A stretch of DNA of 64,000 bases from Reticulitermes speratus (taxonomy: Eukaryota; Arthropoda; Insecta; Blattodea; Rhinotermitidae), in the NCBI GenBank assembly GCA_021186555.1, contig JAJKFL010000013.1:26740743-26804742 (forward strand), given 5' to 3'. The position numbers were made by a program, and so were the translations under genes. The notes beneath the pieces were generated by a model, which saw nothing but the letters and a program-made list of their open reading frames with translations, was not told where the DNA came from and ran no database searches. This document shows, in pieces, positions 47,926 to 57,748 of this stretch; position 1 is the first letter of the stretch; every line of letters starts with the position of its first letter.

Positions 47926-48326
47926 TAGATCAGAAGTATCTGGAAAGTTTTGAAATGTGGTGCTGGAGAAGAATGGAGAGGATCAGTTGGACCGATCGTA
48001 TGAGAAATGAGTCAATGAGGAGAGGAATATCCTACATACAAAAAAAGAAGGCCAACTCGATTGGCCAAATCTTGCGTAGAAAGTGCCTTCTGAAACACGT
48101 GATTGAAAGAAAGTTAGAAGGAAGGATAGAAATGTCGGGAAGACGAGGGAGAAGACGTAAGAAGCTGCTCGATGACCTTAAGGAAAAGAGAAGATACTGG
48201 AAATTGAAAAAGGTAGCACAAGTTCGCACTGAATGGAGAACTCGCTTTGGAAGAGGCTACGGACCTGACGTAAGACAGACTACAGAATGAATAAATAGTG
48301 CGAAACATCACGATTAACAAAGTGTA

Positions 48327-49201
48327 CGTGGTGCTACCCAAAAGTTCAGGGAATTTGCCCATAAAAATTTGCTTATCATAACTCCTAGTTTCCACCGTCT
48401 CCTTCGAAGTAGTCCCCTTGGCTATGGATACATCGATCCCAGCTTTTTTTCATGATTCCATGCATCCCTAGAAGTCTTTCAGTGTGATTGTTTTAAGCAC
48501 CTCCTGCGTTTCTGCCTGGATCTCCTGAATTGTGTGAAAACGACGGCCTTTCCATCGAAATTTCATTTTGGGGAACAGGAAAATGTCGCAGGGGGCGACG
48601 GCAGATGAATAGGGCGGGTGGGGAATCACTGTCGTGTTTTTGGAAGCCATAAACTGCCGAACGAGTGATGTGTGTGCGGGCGCGTTGTCGTGGTGGAGAA
48701 CCCAGCTGTTGTTCTCCCACTTTTCCGGACGTTTGCGCTTAATGCTCTCCCGTAACCGCTTCAAAACTTCACAATAAAACTTCCCGTTGAGAGTTTGACC
48801 AGGGGGGACAAATTCCTTGTGGACAATGCCTTGGACGTTCGTCCATCCTTAAAGCGTTTGTACCACAAGAAAGTTTTTCTTTGACTCATAGCATTGTCAC
48901 CAAATGCTTCCACAAGCATGCGCTGGGTTTATACAGCAGTTTTTTTAGCTTAAAGCAAAATTTTATGCAGATTATTTGCTCCTTAAAATCTGTCATTTAT
49001 GCAGTTTTAAAAAATCGCCGAACCACTACAACACAAAGTTACAAAAACGCACGAAACTCAAGAACGCGGCCTCTCGCCTTCACGGCTGTTCGCACACTAA
49101 TTCACCAAGGGTACTGCTCGCCCCGTCTAGCGGCGGCAGGCCATACCACAACCGGTTCGCGCGTGGAATTCAAATTCCCCTAACTTTTGGGTACCACCTC
49201 T
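48327..49201 (-). mobile_element. Internally deleted mariner inserted in the LINE
   Basis: 875 bp between TA pairs (48,325-48,326 and 49,202-49,203). Terminal repeats include GTGGTGCTACCCAAAAGTTC and the inverse of CTAACTTTTGGGTACCACCTC. The minus strand has the HTH part (FWGDNAM-like region near 48,900, WYKRFKDGRTSK) joined directly to the VPPGQTLNGKFYCEVLKRLR region, then HHDNAPAHTS and APCDIFLFPK. The middle of the transposase, with the first catalytic Asp, is deleted. Its termini and deletion resemble the mariners at 1-605 and 21,093-22,002. Confidence 0.88.
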
Positions 49202-49345
49202 TATATCTTTCCTAACATAAATACAAGTACCTCCTCCATAATTTATAGAGCGTGAAAAACTGGAGCCTAAATAATAAACCTCTACATTAATAAGCAGTAA
49301 ATTCTGTGAAGACAAATAGTGTTCTGAGAGACAAATAATATGAGG

Positions 49346-49825
49346 ATTATTATTATATTATTATTATTATTATATTATTATTTACTGCAATTGGGTTTTC
49401 ACCCGGTGGCAGTAGTCCTTACACTAGTACACACAATACAAATGGACATATAATATACATAAAAATAACAATACAAAACAAACTATACACAATTACAAAA
49501 CAAAATACATACAGTAAATACAAGTACATACATTAGAACATCGTACACACATTACAAAAACATCCACACCTTAAAAAAGCATCCACTTCTTACCAAAGCA
49601 TCCATACCTTACAAAAACATCCACACCTTACAAAAACACCCATACACATACAAAAAAAAAATACATACAGTAAATACAAGTACACACATTAGAACACCAT
49701 ACACACATTACAAAAACATCCACACCTTACAAAAGCATCCACTCCTTACAAAAGCATCCACACCTTACAAAAACATCCACACCTTACAAATACATCCACG
49801 CCTTACAAAAACACCCATACACATT
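49346..49825 (-). mobile_element. AAT-tailed element with 19-bp tandem repeats
   Basis: It interrupts the LINE endonuclease between the SDELICSF block and the CLSEHYLSSQNLLL block. On the minus strand it has a tandem array with unit about AAGGTGTGGATGTTTTTGT (19 bp), repeated in two groups with a larger period near 160 bp, then CTACTGCCACCGGGTGAAAA, CCCAATTGCAGTAAA and a (AAT)n tail. This is the structure of a 5'-truncated LINE or SINE. The family was not identified. Confidence 0.6.
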
Positions 49826-50524
49826 TGATTTGTTGTGAATGAGCAAATTAACTCATCACTTTTGTTAGATAGGCCTCTAATATTCTGATAAATAACTGTC
49901 AAGGAATTTTCTGTATCAGCATTTTTGCATGAATCATATAAGTTTACATCCATAAAAAAATCATCATTTCTAACTTTAAGTTTTTTTCCTCTAGATGGAC
50001 GCTGATCAACCCCAAGCTTCAATTGGGATGCACTATTTCTTGAGTAGTTTGCATAACCTTCATTAATGTTCCCTTTACACTTCAATAGGTGATCATCATC
50101 CACATTTTGGCCTGAGTCAGCATTATTACTACTATCCCTATGACCCACAGTTTCTTCTTGATTATCACTAAGATGACTATCCTCATTAGAATTATTGATA
50201 TTGTAGTTATTTGAGCATAAATCCTTGTCCATCTGTAGAGTCCCACACATTTTTTCTTCCTGGATTGCATCTTCATTTATAATGTCACTACTGTCCCTTT
50301 TACACTTGAACAGGCGTTTATCCTCCAGGTGATTTCCTGTACCACCATAACTACTGTCCATATTGTGTATTGTTTCTTCTTGGTTATCACTAGGATGACT
50401 ATCTTGATTACAATTGAGAACATTATATTTGCTTGAACATATAACCTTGTCCATTTGTACAGTACTACTTGTTTTTCCCTCCTGAACTGTAAATACAACT
50501 TGAATATCACTAGTGTTCCCTTTA
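49826..50524 (-). pseudogene. LINE linker repeats and start of APE endonuclease
   Basis: Open without a stop. It begins KGNTSDIQVVFTVQEG, in frame with the SGNH piece once the mariner and one TA are ignored. Two similar acidic repeats of about 68 residues follow, with landmarks QMDKVIC.../QMDKDLC..., SDNQEET and LFKCK/LLKCK. Then comes the endonuclease N-terminus LTVIYQNIRGLSNKSDELI (YQNxRGL is a hallmark). The endonuclease continues at 49,345-49,202 with CLSEHYL and GGGTCIYVRKDI. No separate ORF2 start is needed, so ORF1 and ORF2 appear fused in this copy. Confidence 0.78.
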
Positions 50525-51847
50525 CGAGGTCTGTCCAAAAAGTATCCGACTATATTTTTTCCCGCGGTAAGTAAATGGCGAAAGGGTGGGGAAACTGAGC
50601 GTAGTGGTAGAAGGGACTTTCATGCGCATGCGTGATTTTTTGCTGCCTCGCAACACCGCCGGATGCGTCTGTCGCTGCCAGATAGCGAAGTGGTGTAACA
50701 CGTGTTCGTCGCATTCTAGTTTCGCTCAAGATGACAGAACGCTTGGAGCAGCGATACTGCATCAAGTTTTGCCAGAAACTTGGGGATACTCAAGCGGAAA
50801 CAATCCACAAAATTCAGCAGGCTTTCGGCGATGATGCAATGGGGGTCACTCAAATTAAAGAGTGGTTCAACCGCTTTAAAGATGGCCGCATGTCGGCGGA
50901 CAGTGACCAGCGTTTCGGGAACCGTCAACGAGCCGAAATGCTGATGTCATTGACAAAGTGCGGACATTAATCATGGAGGACCGTCGTTTGACCGTCCGGG
51001 AAATTGCTGAGGAGGTTGGGATCAGCAGCGATTCTGCAAACACAATTTTAACTGAGGATGTGGGCATGCGAAGAGTGGCGGCAAAATTTGTGCCCAAGCT
51101 GCTTTCGCCGGAGCAGCAACAACTCCACCTTGAGGTCGCGCAGGACATACTGGAGTGCGCCAACAGGGATCCTGAGTTCCTGAAGACTGTGATCACTGGT
51201 GACGAGTCGTGGGTGTAAGGATATGACCCGGAAACCAAGGTCCAGTCGTCACAATGGAAGCATCTAACATCCCCGAGGCCCAAAAAAACACGACAGGTTC
51301 GGAGCAATGTGAAGGTGATACTGTTTTTCTTTCGATTACCGGGGTGTTGTGCATCATGAGTACGCACCACTAGGCCAAACTGTTAATAAGGAGTACTACC
51401 AAGAAGTCCTCTGTCATCTTCGTGATGCAGTTCGGCGCAAGAGACCTGAGCTGTGGGACGCACGCAACTGCATCATGACAACGCCCCAGCTCATTCATCA
51501 CACCTGATCCAGGGTTTCCTGGCTAAACACGGCATTCCGCAGGTTCGCCAGGCTCCCTACTCTCCTGACATGGCTCCTTGTGATTTCTGGCTGTTCCCGA
51601 GATTGAAGACACCGCTAAAAAGCTCCCGTTTTGACAGCCGCGAGGACATCATACAGAACGCGACGGCGCACCTGCACACCATTCCAAAACAAGCATTCCA
51701 GAATTGCTTCCAGCGGTGGAAGGACCGCTGGGCTAAGTGTGTGGAGTCACAAGGGGCCTACTTTGAAGGGGATTAGGTATTGTAACCACCCAGATACAGA
51801 ACTTTGTTTTCCCGGCCCAAGGTCGGATACTTTTTGGACAGACCTCG
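50525..51847 (+). mobile_element. Full-length mariner (DD34D) inserted in the LINE
   Basis: 1,323 bp between TA pairs (50,523-50,524 and 51,848-51,849) with near-perfect terminal repeats: CGAGGTCTGTCCAAAAAGTA at the left and its inverse at the right. From ATG at 50,731 the transposase reads ERLEQRYCIKFCQKLG and IKEWFNRFKDGRMSADS (HTH), TVREIAEEVGIS, VAAKFVPKLLS, VITGDESWV (first Asp), LHHDNAPAHSSHL (second Asp), APYSPDMAPCDFWLF (third Asp) and ends YFEGD at 51,776. Lesions: a frameshift near 50,925, a TAA for Tyr after GDESWV near 51,218, and shifts around 51,330-51,450. Confidence 0.92.
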
Positions 51848-51849
51848 TA

Positions 51850-52480
51850 TGTTTTCCTGCATCTTCTTTCCATGCTAGGCTAATCGGCTTTTCAGCATGT
51901 ATTTTACACTGTTGCATTTTGATTTTTTCTGTTAACACGGCTAGTAGTTTGTCCTTACCAGAGTTCCTTAAGTGCAATCCGTGTCTTGTAAAGTCCTCTC
52001 TTGCTAGATCAATGTTCATTACAGATGTGTGTCCATACTTACTGGTAATGTTATTCAGCTTCTTATTAAAAACCTTAGTCTCCTCGTTGATTATCGATGA
52101 TTCCATCAGGTCATACTTATGAGAAGCACCCATGAATATAATATTAGTGTGCTGATTCTTCAACATATAATGATGTATAAACTTGATTCCTCTTGAAGTG
52201 TTATTCTGTGCAATATCATTTGTTCCTCCACAAGATATAAGTGTATCCTCTTCTGTTAAACCACTTATTTCCTGCTCAGCTGTTTTTGTCAAAACTGTAG
52301 CTCCCACACCAGGTTTGACATAACCTATCACTTCGTATTGTTCTTTCAGTTTCTCCTGTAGTTTACTGGCACAGCCTCTTGCATGGCTATCCCCTATAAG
52401 CAATATCTTATGTTTAGGTTTAGCTTTACTTTTAGCATTTTCAGTGTGGCTGGACTTATAGTCGGCGTTTGATTTCTTAG
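51850..52480 (-). pseudogene. LINE SGNH hydrolase (esterase-like) domain
   Basis: Reads KHKILLIGDSHARGCASKL (block I with the nucleophile Ser), then VKPGVGA, LISCGGTNDIAQN (block III, G-x-N-D), IIFMGASH, DLAREDFTRHGLHLRNSGKD (block V His). This is the esterase-type domain known in ORF1 of CR1/L2-group LINEs and proposed to help membrane or RNA-particle handling. It is joined upstream to the ZAD-like piece through a 1-nt shift near 52,480 and downstream in frame across the mariner. Confidence 0.82.
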
Positions 52481-52876
52481 TTCAAAATTATTCTTTGTGT
52501 TTGGTACCGATTGTACCTTATTAATTTGCATGGCATTAGTGGTTATAATAGTCGGAATATGAAAAGATTGCGACTTCTGTTTCTTTATTCCATTAGTACC
52601 GACATATTTAGTTGTCAGATTGTCCCTTATGTTTTGTAACTGACTTTCGAGCATATCAAACTGATCTACCAAATGAAAGCACGGTAAGCATATCCCCATT
52701 GACATTTCAGTATTCGTAGATATCCATTTATCACATAGAACAGTTTTTAACTTTTCCCTCACAAGAGTTTCACTCTGAGTGGTCCGAGAAGTGATAAGTG
52801 TCATATCAACATAATTAGCAAGCGAGGCTACCCCACAAACTAAACAGTAATGATTCACTACAATAGCATCTTCCAT
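52394..52876 (-). pseudogene. ZAD-like zinc domain at the N-terminus of the LINE protein
   Basis: ATG at 52,876. Residues 10-14 read YCLVC, and 48 residues after the second Cys comes ICLPCFHLVDQFDMLESQLQ. C-x2-C, about 48 residues, C-x2-C followed by a long amphipathic helix is the ZAD layout, as in exons 1-2 of the neighbouring genes, although sequence identity with those is low. A PHD or another treble-clef fold is the alternative. The piece then runs through a low-complexity linker to a 1-nt shift that leads into the SGNH domain. The LINE copy starts almost exactly at this ATG, so no 5' UTR is seen. Confidence 0.65.
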
Positions 52877-53790
52877 GATCGAATGTCACCTCATCGTGGC
52901 AGCCTATGGATAGACAATGTGCTATGGATTAAGCTATTATTGCAGCACTGAAGAAAACCACTTTAGACTACTTCAGTCACTTACAGATGTTACTGAAGAA
53001 CAAGAAATGTTAGCAGATTTGAAAAGATAAACCTGAAGGACATTTATTAGACAGCCCAACCTTGGGAGAATATTGAGCAAAAAAAAACACAGGCATGATG
53101 ATGAAGACAGGTACTTGAAAAAGAAGAAAAACAAACTGAAGGAAAACCAACAGCAGAAGCAGTGGAAGGAAATGTCAAAATTTCGTTCCTTGAAATTTAC
53201 ACCACAGTGTCATAGTGTGAATAATGATTACACAAGACTGGATGAACCAAGACACAGAAAAGCTGACAACAACATATTACATGTAATGAGTCATTCTGGT
53301 GACAATTTAGCAACGATAGCAGAGCACAAAAATTGAAAGAATGGTTCATCATTGGACACTAAAGGCCATTGAGAGCACATTTGCTTATGGTGAACAACTA
53401 AGTGATGTGACTCTTACAGGTATACTACTCATCAGGCAGTGGTGTGAACTTGTTGCAAAGAAATGAAAGGAGGCTGAAAAACAAGTACCTTTACTCATTT
53501 CTTCCAAAAATAGGCACTCCTTTACAAATTTAAATTATGTTCAATACTATTCTTTTTCTGAGATATTTTTATTTGATGTATGATTTTATCTTCCTCAAAA
53601 TATAATGATAAATTGAGTCATACATTGAGTTGATATTCACCATTTTCTTTCTCATTACTCTTCCTTGTTACCCAAAAGTTTCAGTTATCTGACCTTCCTT
53701 CAGTCCTGTTTAGTTCAGATAATAATGTCCCTATTGCACAAACCTTTTTCTTATGAAATGAGTTTCCACTCTCTTTTCTCCATTTTTATC
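52877..53790. repeat. Array spacer segment, right part (after LINE)
   Basis: Continues the homology with 17,600-18,489. The Lys-rich frame at 53,073-53,336 (YLKKKKNKLKEN, WKEMSKFRSLKF) is longer here than in the sister, but there is no support for expression. Confidence 0.6.
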
Positions 53791-56280
53791 CTCTGCTACA
53801 TGTGATAGTTTACTGAGCAGTGGAGTACTAACTATGATGTAAAATGCTGTACTGCAACATTTTACATTGAACGTGGTGGTTCCCCAAGCACGATGAACAG
53901 TGGGGTAGAAACACTGATCATTAGAAACTTTTGTTATTGGCTTAGTAATGATAATGTTCACAACATTAACCATCATTCACACTCAACTGTACTGTGTAGT
54001 ATTTTCTTCAATGCATCTGATAAAGGAACTCCGGTGACAGGGATCCTTTTGCCCTCTTTTCAGCAAAGTATTCTTGGATTCCATTTACAGGTCACAGGAT
54101 ATTCTCCAGACAAAATCTTCAGCACGTTTTGAATATTCTCTTCACCATATCTCAAATTCTTTTCATAAGTTTCAGGCCTCTTGTTATGATTTAATATTTA
54201 AATGTATGCCAAAATCTGCTTATAAATATAACACGTAATACCATGGTTACGGATTATTTTTTGTAACGAAAAGCTTAAATTTAAAATTATAAGTACAACA
54301 ATTAGAGCACACAAATATAGATGATAGATCAACTCTATAACTTGCTAAATATCATAGTCAGCAGTTACATGAAAATTTTAACAGCAACTGTACTAGGTAC
54401 AGCATGCTACTACAGAGTGTATCTTTGATCATGTCCCTCAGCACAAAAGACATTGAGAAACCTGCTGGAAGCACCCTGGCATGGTGTGCATAAAATAACC
54501 ATACATTTTTTCTTCCTATGTTAATTCTCTAAAGAACAGGGTCAGAATTAACCAAATTAATTTCTCAACATGACAAAACTCTATTGTATAGCTGATATCC
54601 TTATCCCTAAACATAGGGGGCATCTTCCTTTCTCACATTCTGTCCTTATCCCTTGTAGTTCCCAAATCCCTGCTTTTGTCAATATTATTCCACTTCATTC
54701 CATATACAGGCCTTGACCTAGTTCTCCAACTCCATTTATGTTTCAATTCACAACAGTAAAACAAAAAATGTATTTGATGAATACCTCAAAAAGTTGACTT
54801 TCAATTGCATTACATCTTTAATTGTTCTACTGACTGTGTATTGATTTCTACTGGCCTCTGCCAAACAGAGTGAAACCCTTTTAAGACATACTACATTTTG
54901 CCATTTTCATCTTCTATTCAACTCAGCTCTTCACTTACAGACCGAGTACTGTCTCATATTAAGTCACAGAAATGCAAAGTTCTGAAGCAACTCTTTTGGC
55001 AAGAAATATTTCAATTGGTACATATCGTTCTTATAATATCTAGCTCCTCTTGACTTGAGAGTAGCTTATATTTGTCAGTTTCTGATGTAGTAGTCATGTT
55101 GATCGTGTTAAAAATTAATGACTACACAACAAAAATTGTACACTCATAAGCAATCTGAAGTGAACATAAACACTACATAAATCTTGTATGCAGGATACTT
55201 TAAATTACTGAAATTAAAGTAAAAGTCACAATGCATGCTATTAAACCCATGGTTCTTAGCACTGCTGATTAAACTTGTACCACAAAATGCAGGTGTGGGA
55301 AAGAGATGGCAGCTCAGTCAGAATGTGATGTCACTTCACACCACAGTTTCACGTTGAATTACTAACCTGTCTCTGGTCAAAGATGGAAAAGAACATGGTG
55401 TTTAACCTGTACAAGCTGAAAAGGTTAATTCATCTTTGTATGTTAGGAACAAATGAATGAATGAGACTCTGTATTATTAAGATTTCGATGTGAAAATGTA
55501 TTAATTGGGTGGAAAATTCCTTGCATCATGAAATTTTCATGCTTCTTACACGAGGAATCATTTTCAGCAGCGAGTGTATTTATAGGTCAAAGTGCACGTT
55601 AATCATACACAAAAATTTTGGTATGAAATTATTCTGACTTGTTAGGCTGAAAATCTTCTTAACCAGGGATGTCTTAAATGGATTTCAATGTGCATGATAG
55701 TACACAACATATAGGAATAAAAAGAAAAGACAAATATCCTGTAAAGAAAGATACAATAATATATCCTGTAAAAAAGATATAATAATAATTCCCTATAAAC
55801 ATAAAACAACATAAATATTAACCTTTAAGCGACTGGATTGGTATTTACATTTTTGCACATGATTTATGAAAAACATATTATTTGAACAGCAAAATATAAA
55901 ATTATGAAATAAATGGCACTCCATGGAAAATAAAACAGAGATTATGCAGCATGTCTTAAAGATGCAGTAAATTTTCTTCTTGCCTAAATATATAAAAGGG
56001 ATTTCTAGGGGTTTTTTTTTGTGTATTCCTATATGCAAACGTAGGTCATTTAAAGGTTAACATACAGAACTATTAAAAAGCAAACAAAGAAAAGTTTGAA
56101 TGTACTGTGAAACAGGCATTCCTAGGAGAAAAATTATATAGGTGTTAATATAAGACATTTTAGCAACAAAAATGTACACAGAAGTCAAGTTCAAGGGTAT
56201 AACAGAAGTGGTGTAATTTCCAAATGTAAGTCAAAAAGATGGTACTCTGAGGTCAAAATATGTCAGAAACCATGTGATGA
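53791..56280. other. AT-rich spacer, no gene seen
   Basis: About 2.5 kb with no protein homology, no terminal repeats and no tandem arrays that I can support. A repeated ATATCCTGTAAA phrase near 55,735-55,770 is minor. Confidence 0.4.
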
Positions 56281-56676
56281 TACTGCACTTGTAGTAGATA
56301 TTACACTTGGTACTATGAATGGACAACTATCAATCACTGACATAGTGTCCATATATTTATCATAAAAAATACAACACAAGTCAAAAAATTCTCTGCAACA
56401 ATAAAATTATCTTCATAACTGCTGGGTCTGTACATCTGTGATTCTCTAAACCACCTACTGTACGAAAGTGCTTACCACAGAGTAAGCAAGAGAAGATGGG
56501 TTTTTTGTAATGAAGTTGGTATGGTGCAGAATAATGATTTCTGGACATCTTTTCCTGCAGTACAGACATACATGTTGTATATTTTCTTCAGTAACTTTAT
56601 TAGTACCTGTCTCAATGGCAGCAACAGTATAGACATGTGAGGAAATGGATGTTGTAGCACACAGCTTATGCTTGTA

Positions 56677-57208
56677 CAAAGGTCATTCAAACGAAAACCA
56701 GAAAAATTGTATAAAATTTGTAATAAGAAACAGCCCATGACAACTTTATGTTTATGGACACTGAAGGTACACTAATACACTTGGGATTCAGCTTAAGCCA
56801 GTGATTTCAACAAAATGCTGTGGTTTGTTGTCTTCTGGTGTCTGCAGCATGACAATGCCTGACCTCATACAGCCTGTCATATCATGAAACAGATTGAGGA
56901 TTTAAAATTGGAGGTGTTACCCTATCTGCCATATACACCAGATTTGGCTCCGAGCGATTTTCACCTGTTTTGGTCCCTAAAAGATGCTCTACGTGGACGT
57001 CACTTCAAATCAGATGATGAGGTAAAGGAGGCGGTGCATGACTGGCTGGCACAGCAACCGAAAGGAATTTATGCCTCAGTGGAACATTAGGGGAGGTGTG
57101 TGGAATGTGGTGGGGACTATATTGAAGATTAAAGTCATTGTACTGTACCTATTTTTGCAATACATCACTTCAATTTTTTTTTTTCAGTTTTCTTTTGAAT
57201 GGCCCTTG
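56677..57208 (+). mobile_element. Internally deleted mariner in the zinc-finger exon of copy 3
   Basis: 532 bp. Ends CAAAGGTCATTCAAACGAAA and the inverse of TTCTTTTGAATGGCCCTTG; the left flank is TA (56,675-56,676), the right flank TG (mutated). The plus strand keeps only a transposase C-terminus: QHDNA, a TGA, PHTACH, then YLPYTPDLAPSDFHLFWSLK and ALRGRHFKSDDEVKEAVH. It splits the Ser/Thr-rich part from the zinc fingers of exon 4. Confidence 0.82.
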
Positions 57209-57748
57209 TGCATGGTTTCACACCTGTAACACTAGAGGATTCCTCACTAACCAAAGGTGAGTCAGATGCTTGTCTTGGAAAGTAAGAACTGTAGAAAGAA
57301 TCCGTTTGAGCAGTAGAAACCGAATCTGAAATTTCTGCACTTTCGGTGGAAGCTATAATGGGAGTTACTGCACCAACGGCTGAAGTTGCTCTGAAGGTAA
57401 CCATACTCACAGTTGAAGCTGAAACATTGGCTGTTAACATATTGTGAGTGGAAGTTGAATTTGGGGAAAGCATTTCTGTTCCAGTTACAGCAGGCCCTTG
57501 CATATCAATAGTTGAAGCAGTACCAGCAGGATAAGCAGTTCATGCTCCAGTGTTCATTAAAGCTGCACTGGGTATAAAACTAGTGAGTGTAGTTATGGCT
57601 CCCAAACTGACTGCACCAGCTGCAGTGGGAACTGTTGCAACTGTGGCACTTGCCACAGCACTTGTAGGACAAATAGCAGCAATAACTGGACTGGTAATGG
57701 CTGTGGCAGTATCTGAAGAAACACCTTGGTCTTGGAACAGGATTACCA

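Larger units (their letters stand above)
43635..48300 (+). mobile_element. RTE/BovB-like LINE inserted in the CR1-like LINE
   Basis: Near full length. The 5' region starts at about GGTATCTCCACCTTGCCGTCG. The plus strand encodes an APE endonuclease (KIGTWNVRTLNQGGKFE near 44,150, EVRWKGQGEIRSDDY, IMGDWNSVVGD, DSDHNLLVA) and a reverse transcriptase (CFIDWQKAFDRVNW near 45,920, RKGCSLSPILFNLY, YADDLVLLAREE near 46,220), then a Lys/Arg-rich C-terminus ending GRGYGPDVRQTTE near 48,285 and a short AATGAATAAATA tail. Many stops and shifts make it inactive; the YADD box itself is intact. A Tc1/mariner-type element splits it at 46,612-47,925. The truncated copies at 11,535 and 34,290 are the same family. 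Confidence 0.88.
39311..52876 (-). mobile_element. CR1-like LINE with ZAD-like and SGNH domains, host of a nest of insertions
   Basis: The minus-strand LINE starts at about 52,876 and ends at 39,311 in a (TATG)n tail. Host pieces: 52,876-51,848, 50,524-49,826, 49,345-49,202, 48,326-48,300, 43,630-42,946, 41,530-39,311, about 4.8 kb in all. The gaps are a mariner, a tandem-repeat element, another mariner, an RTE LINE and a Tigger. Joining host pieces across the two mariners at single TA restores reading frame, which supports the reconstruction. Encoded order: ZAD-like zinc domain, SGNH hydrolase, acidic repeats, APE endonuclease, reverse transcriptase. An esterase in ORF1 is known for CR1/L2-group LINEs. 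The target is the array spacer; there is no clear target duplication. Confidence 0.82.

Noticed and set aside
49501-49800. Regular short repeats that might suggest a CRISPR array
   Set aside because: Units are tandem 19-mers without unique spacers, in an insect retroelement context. This is a satellite-like array.
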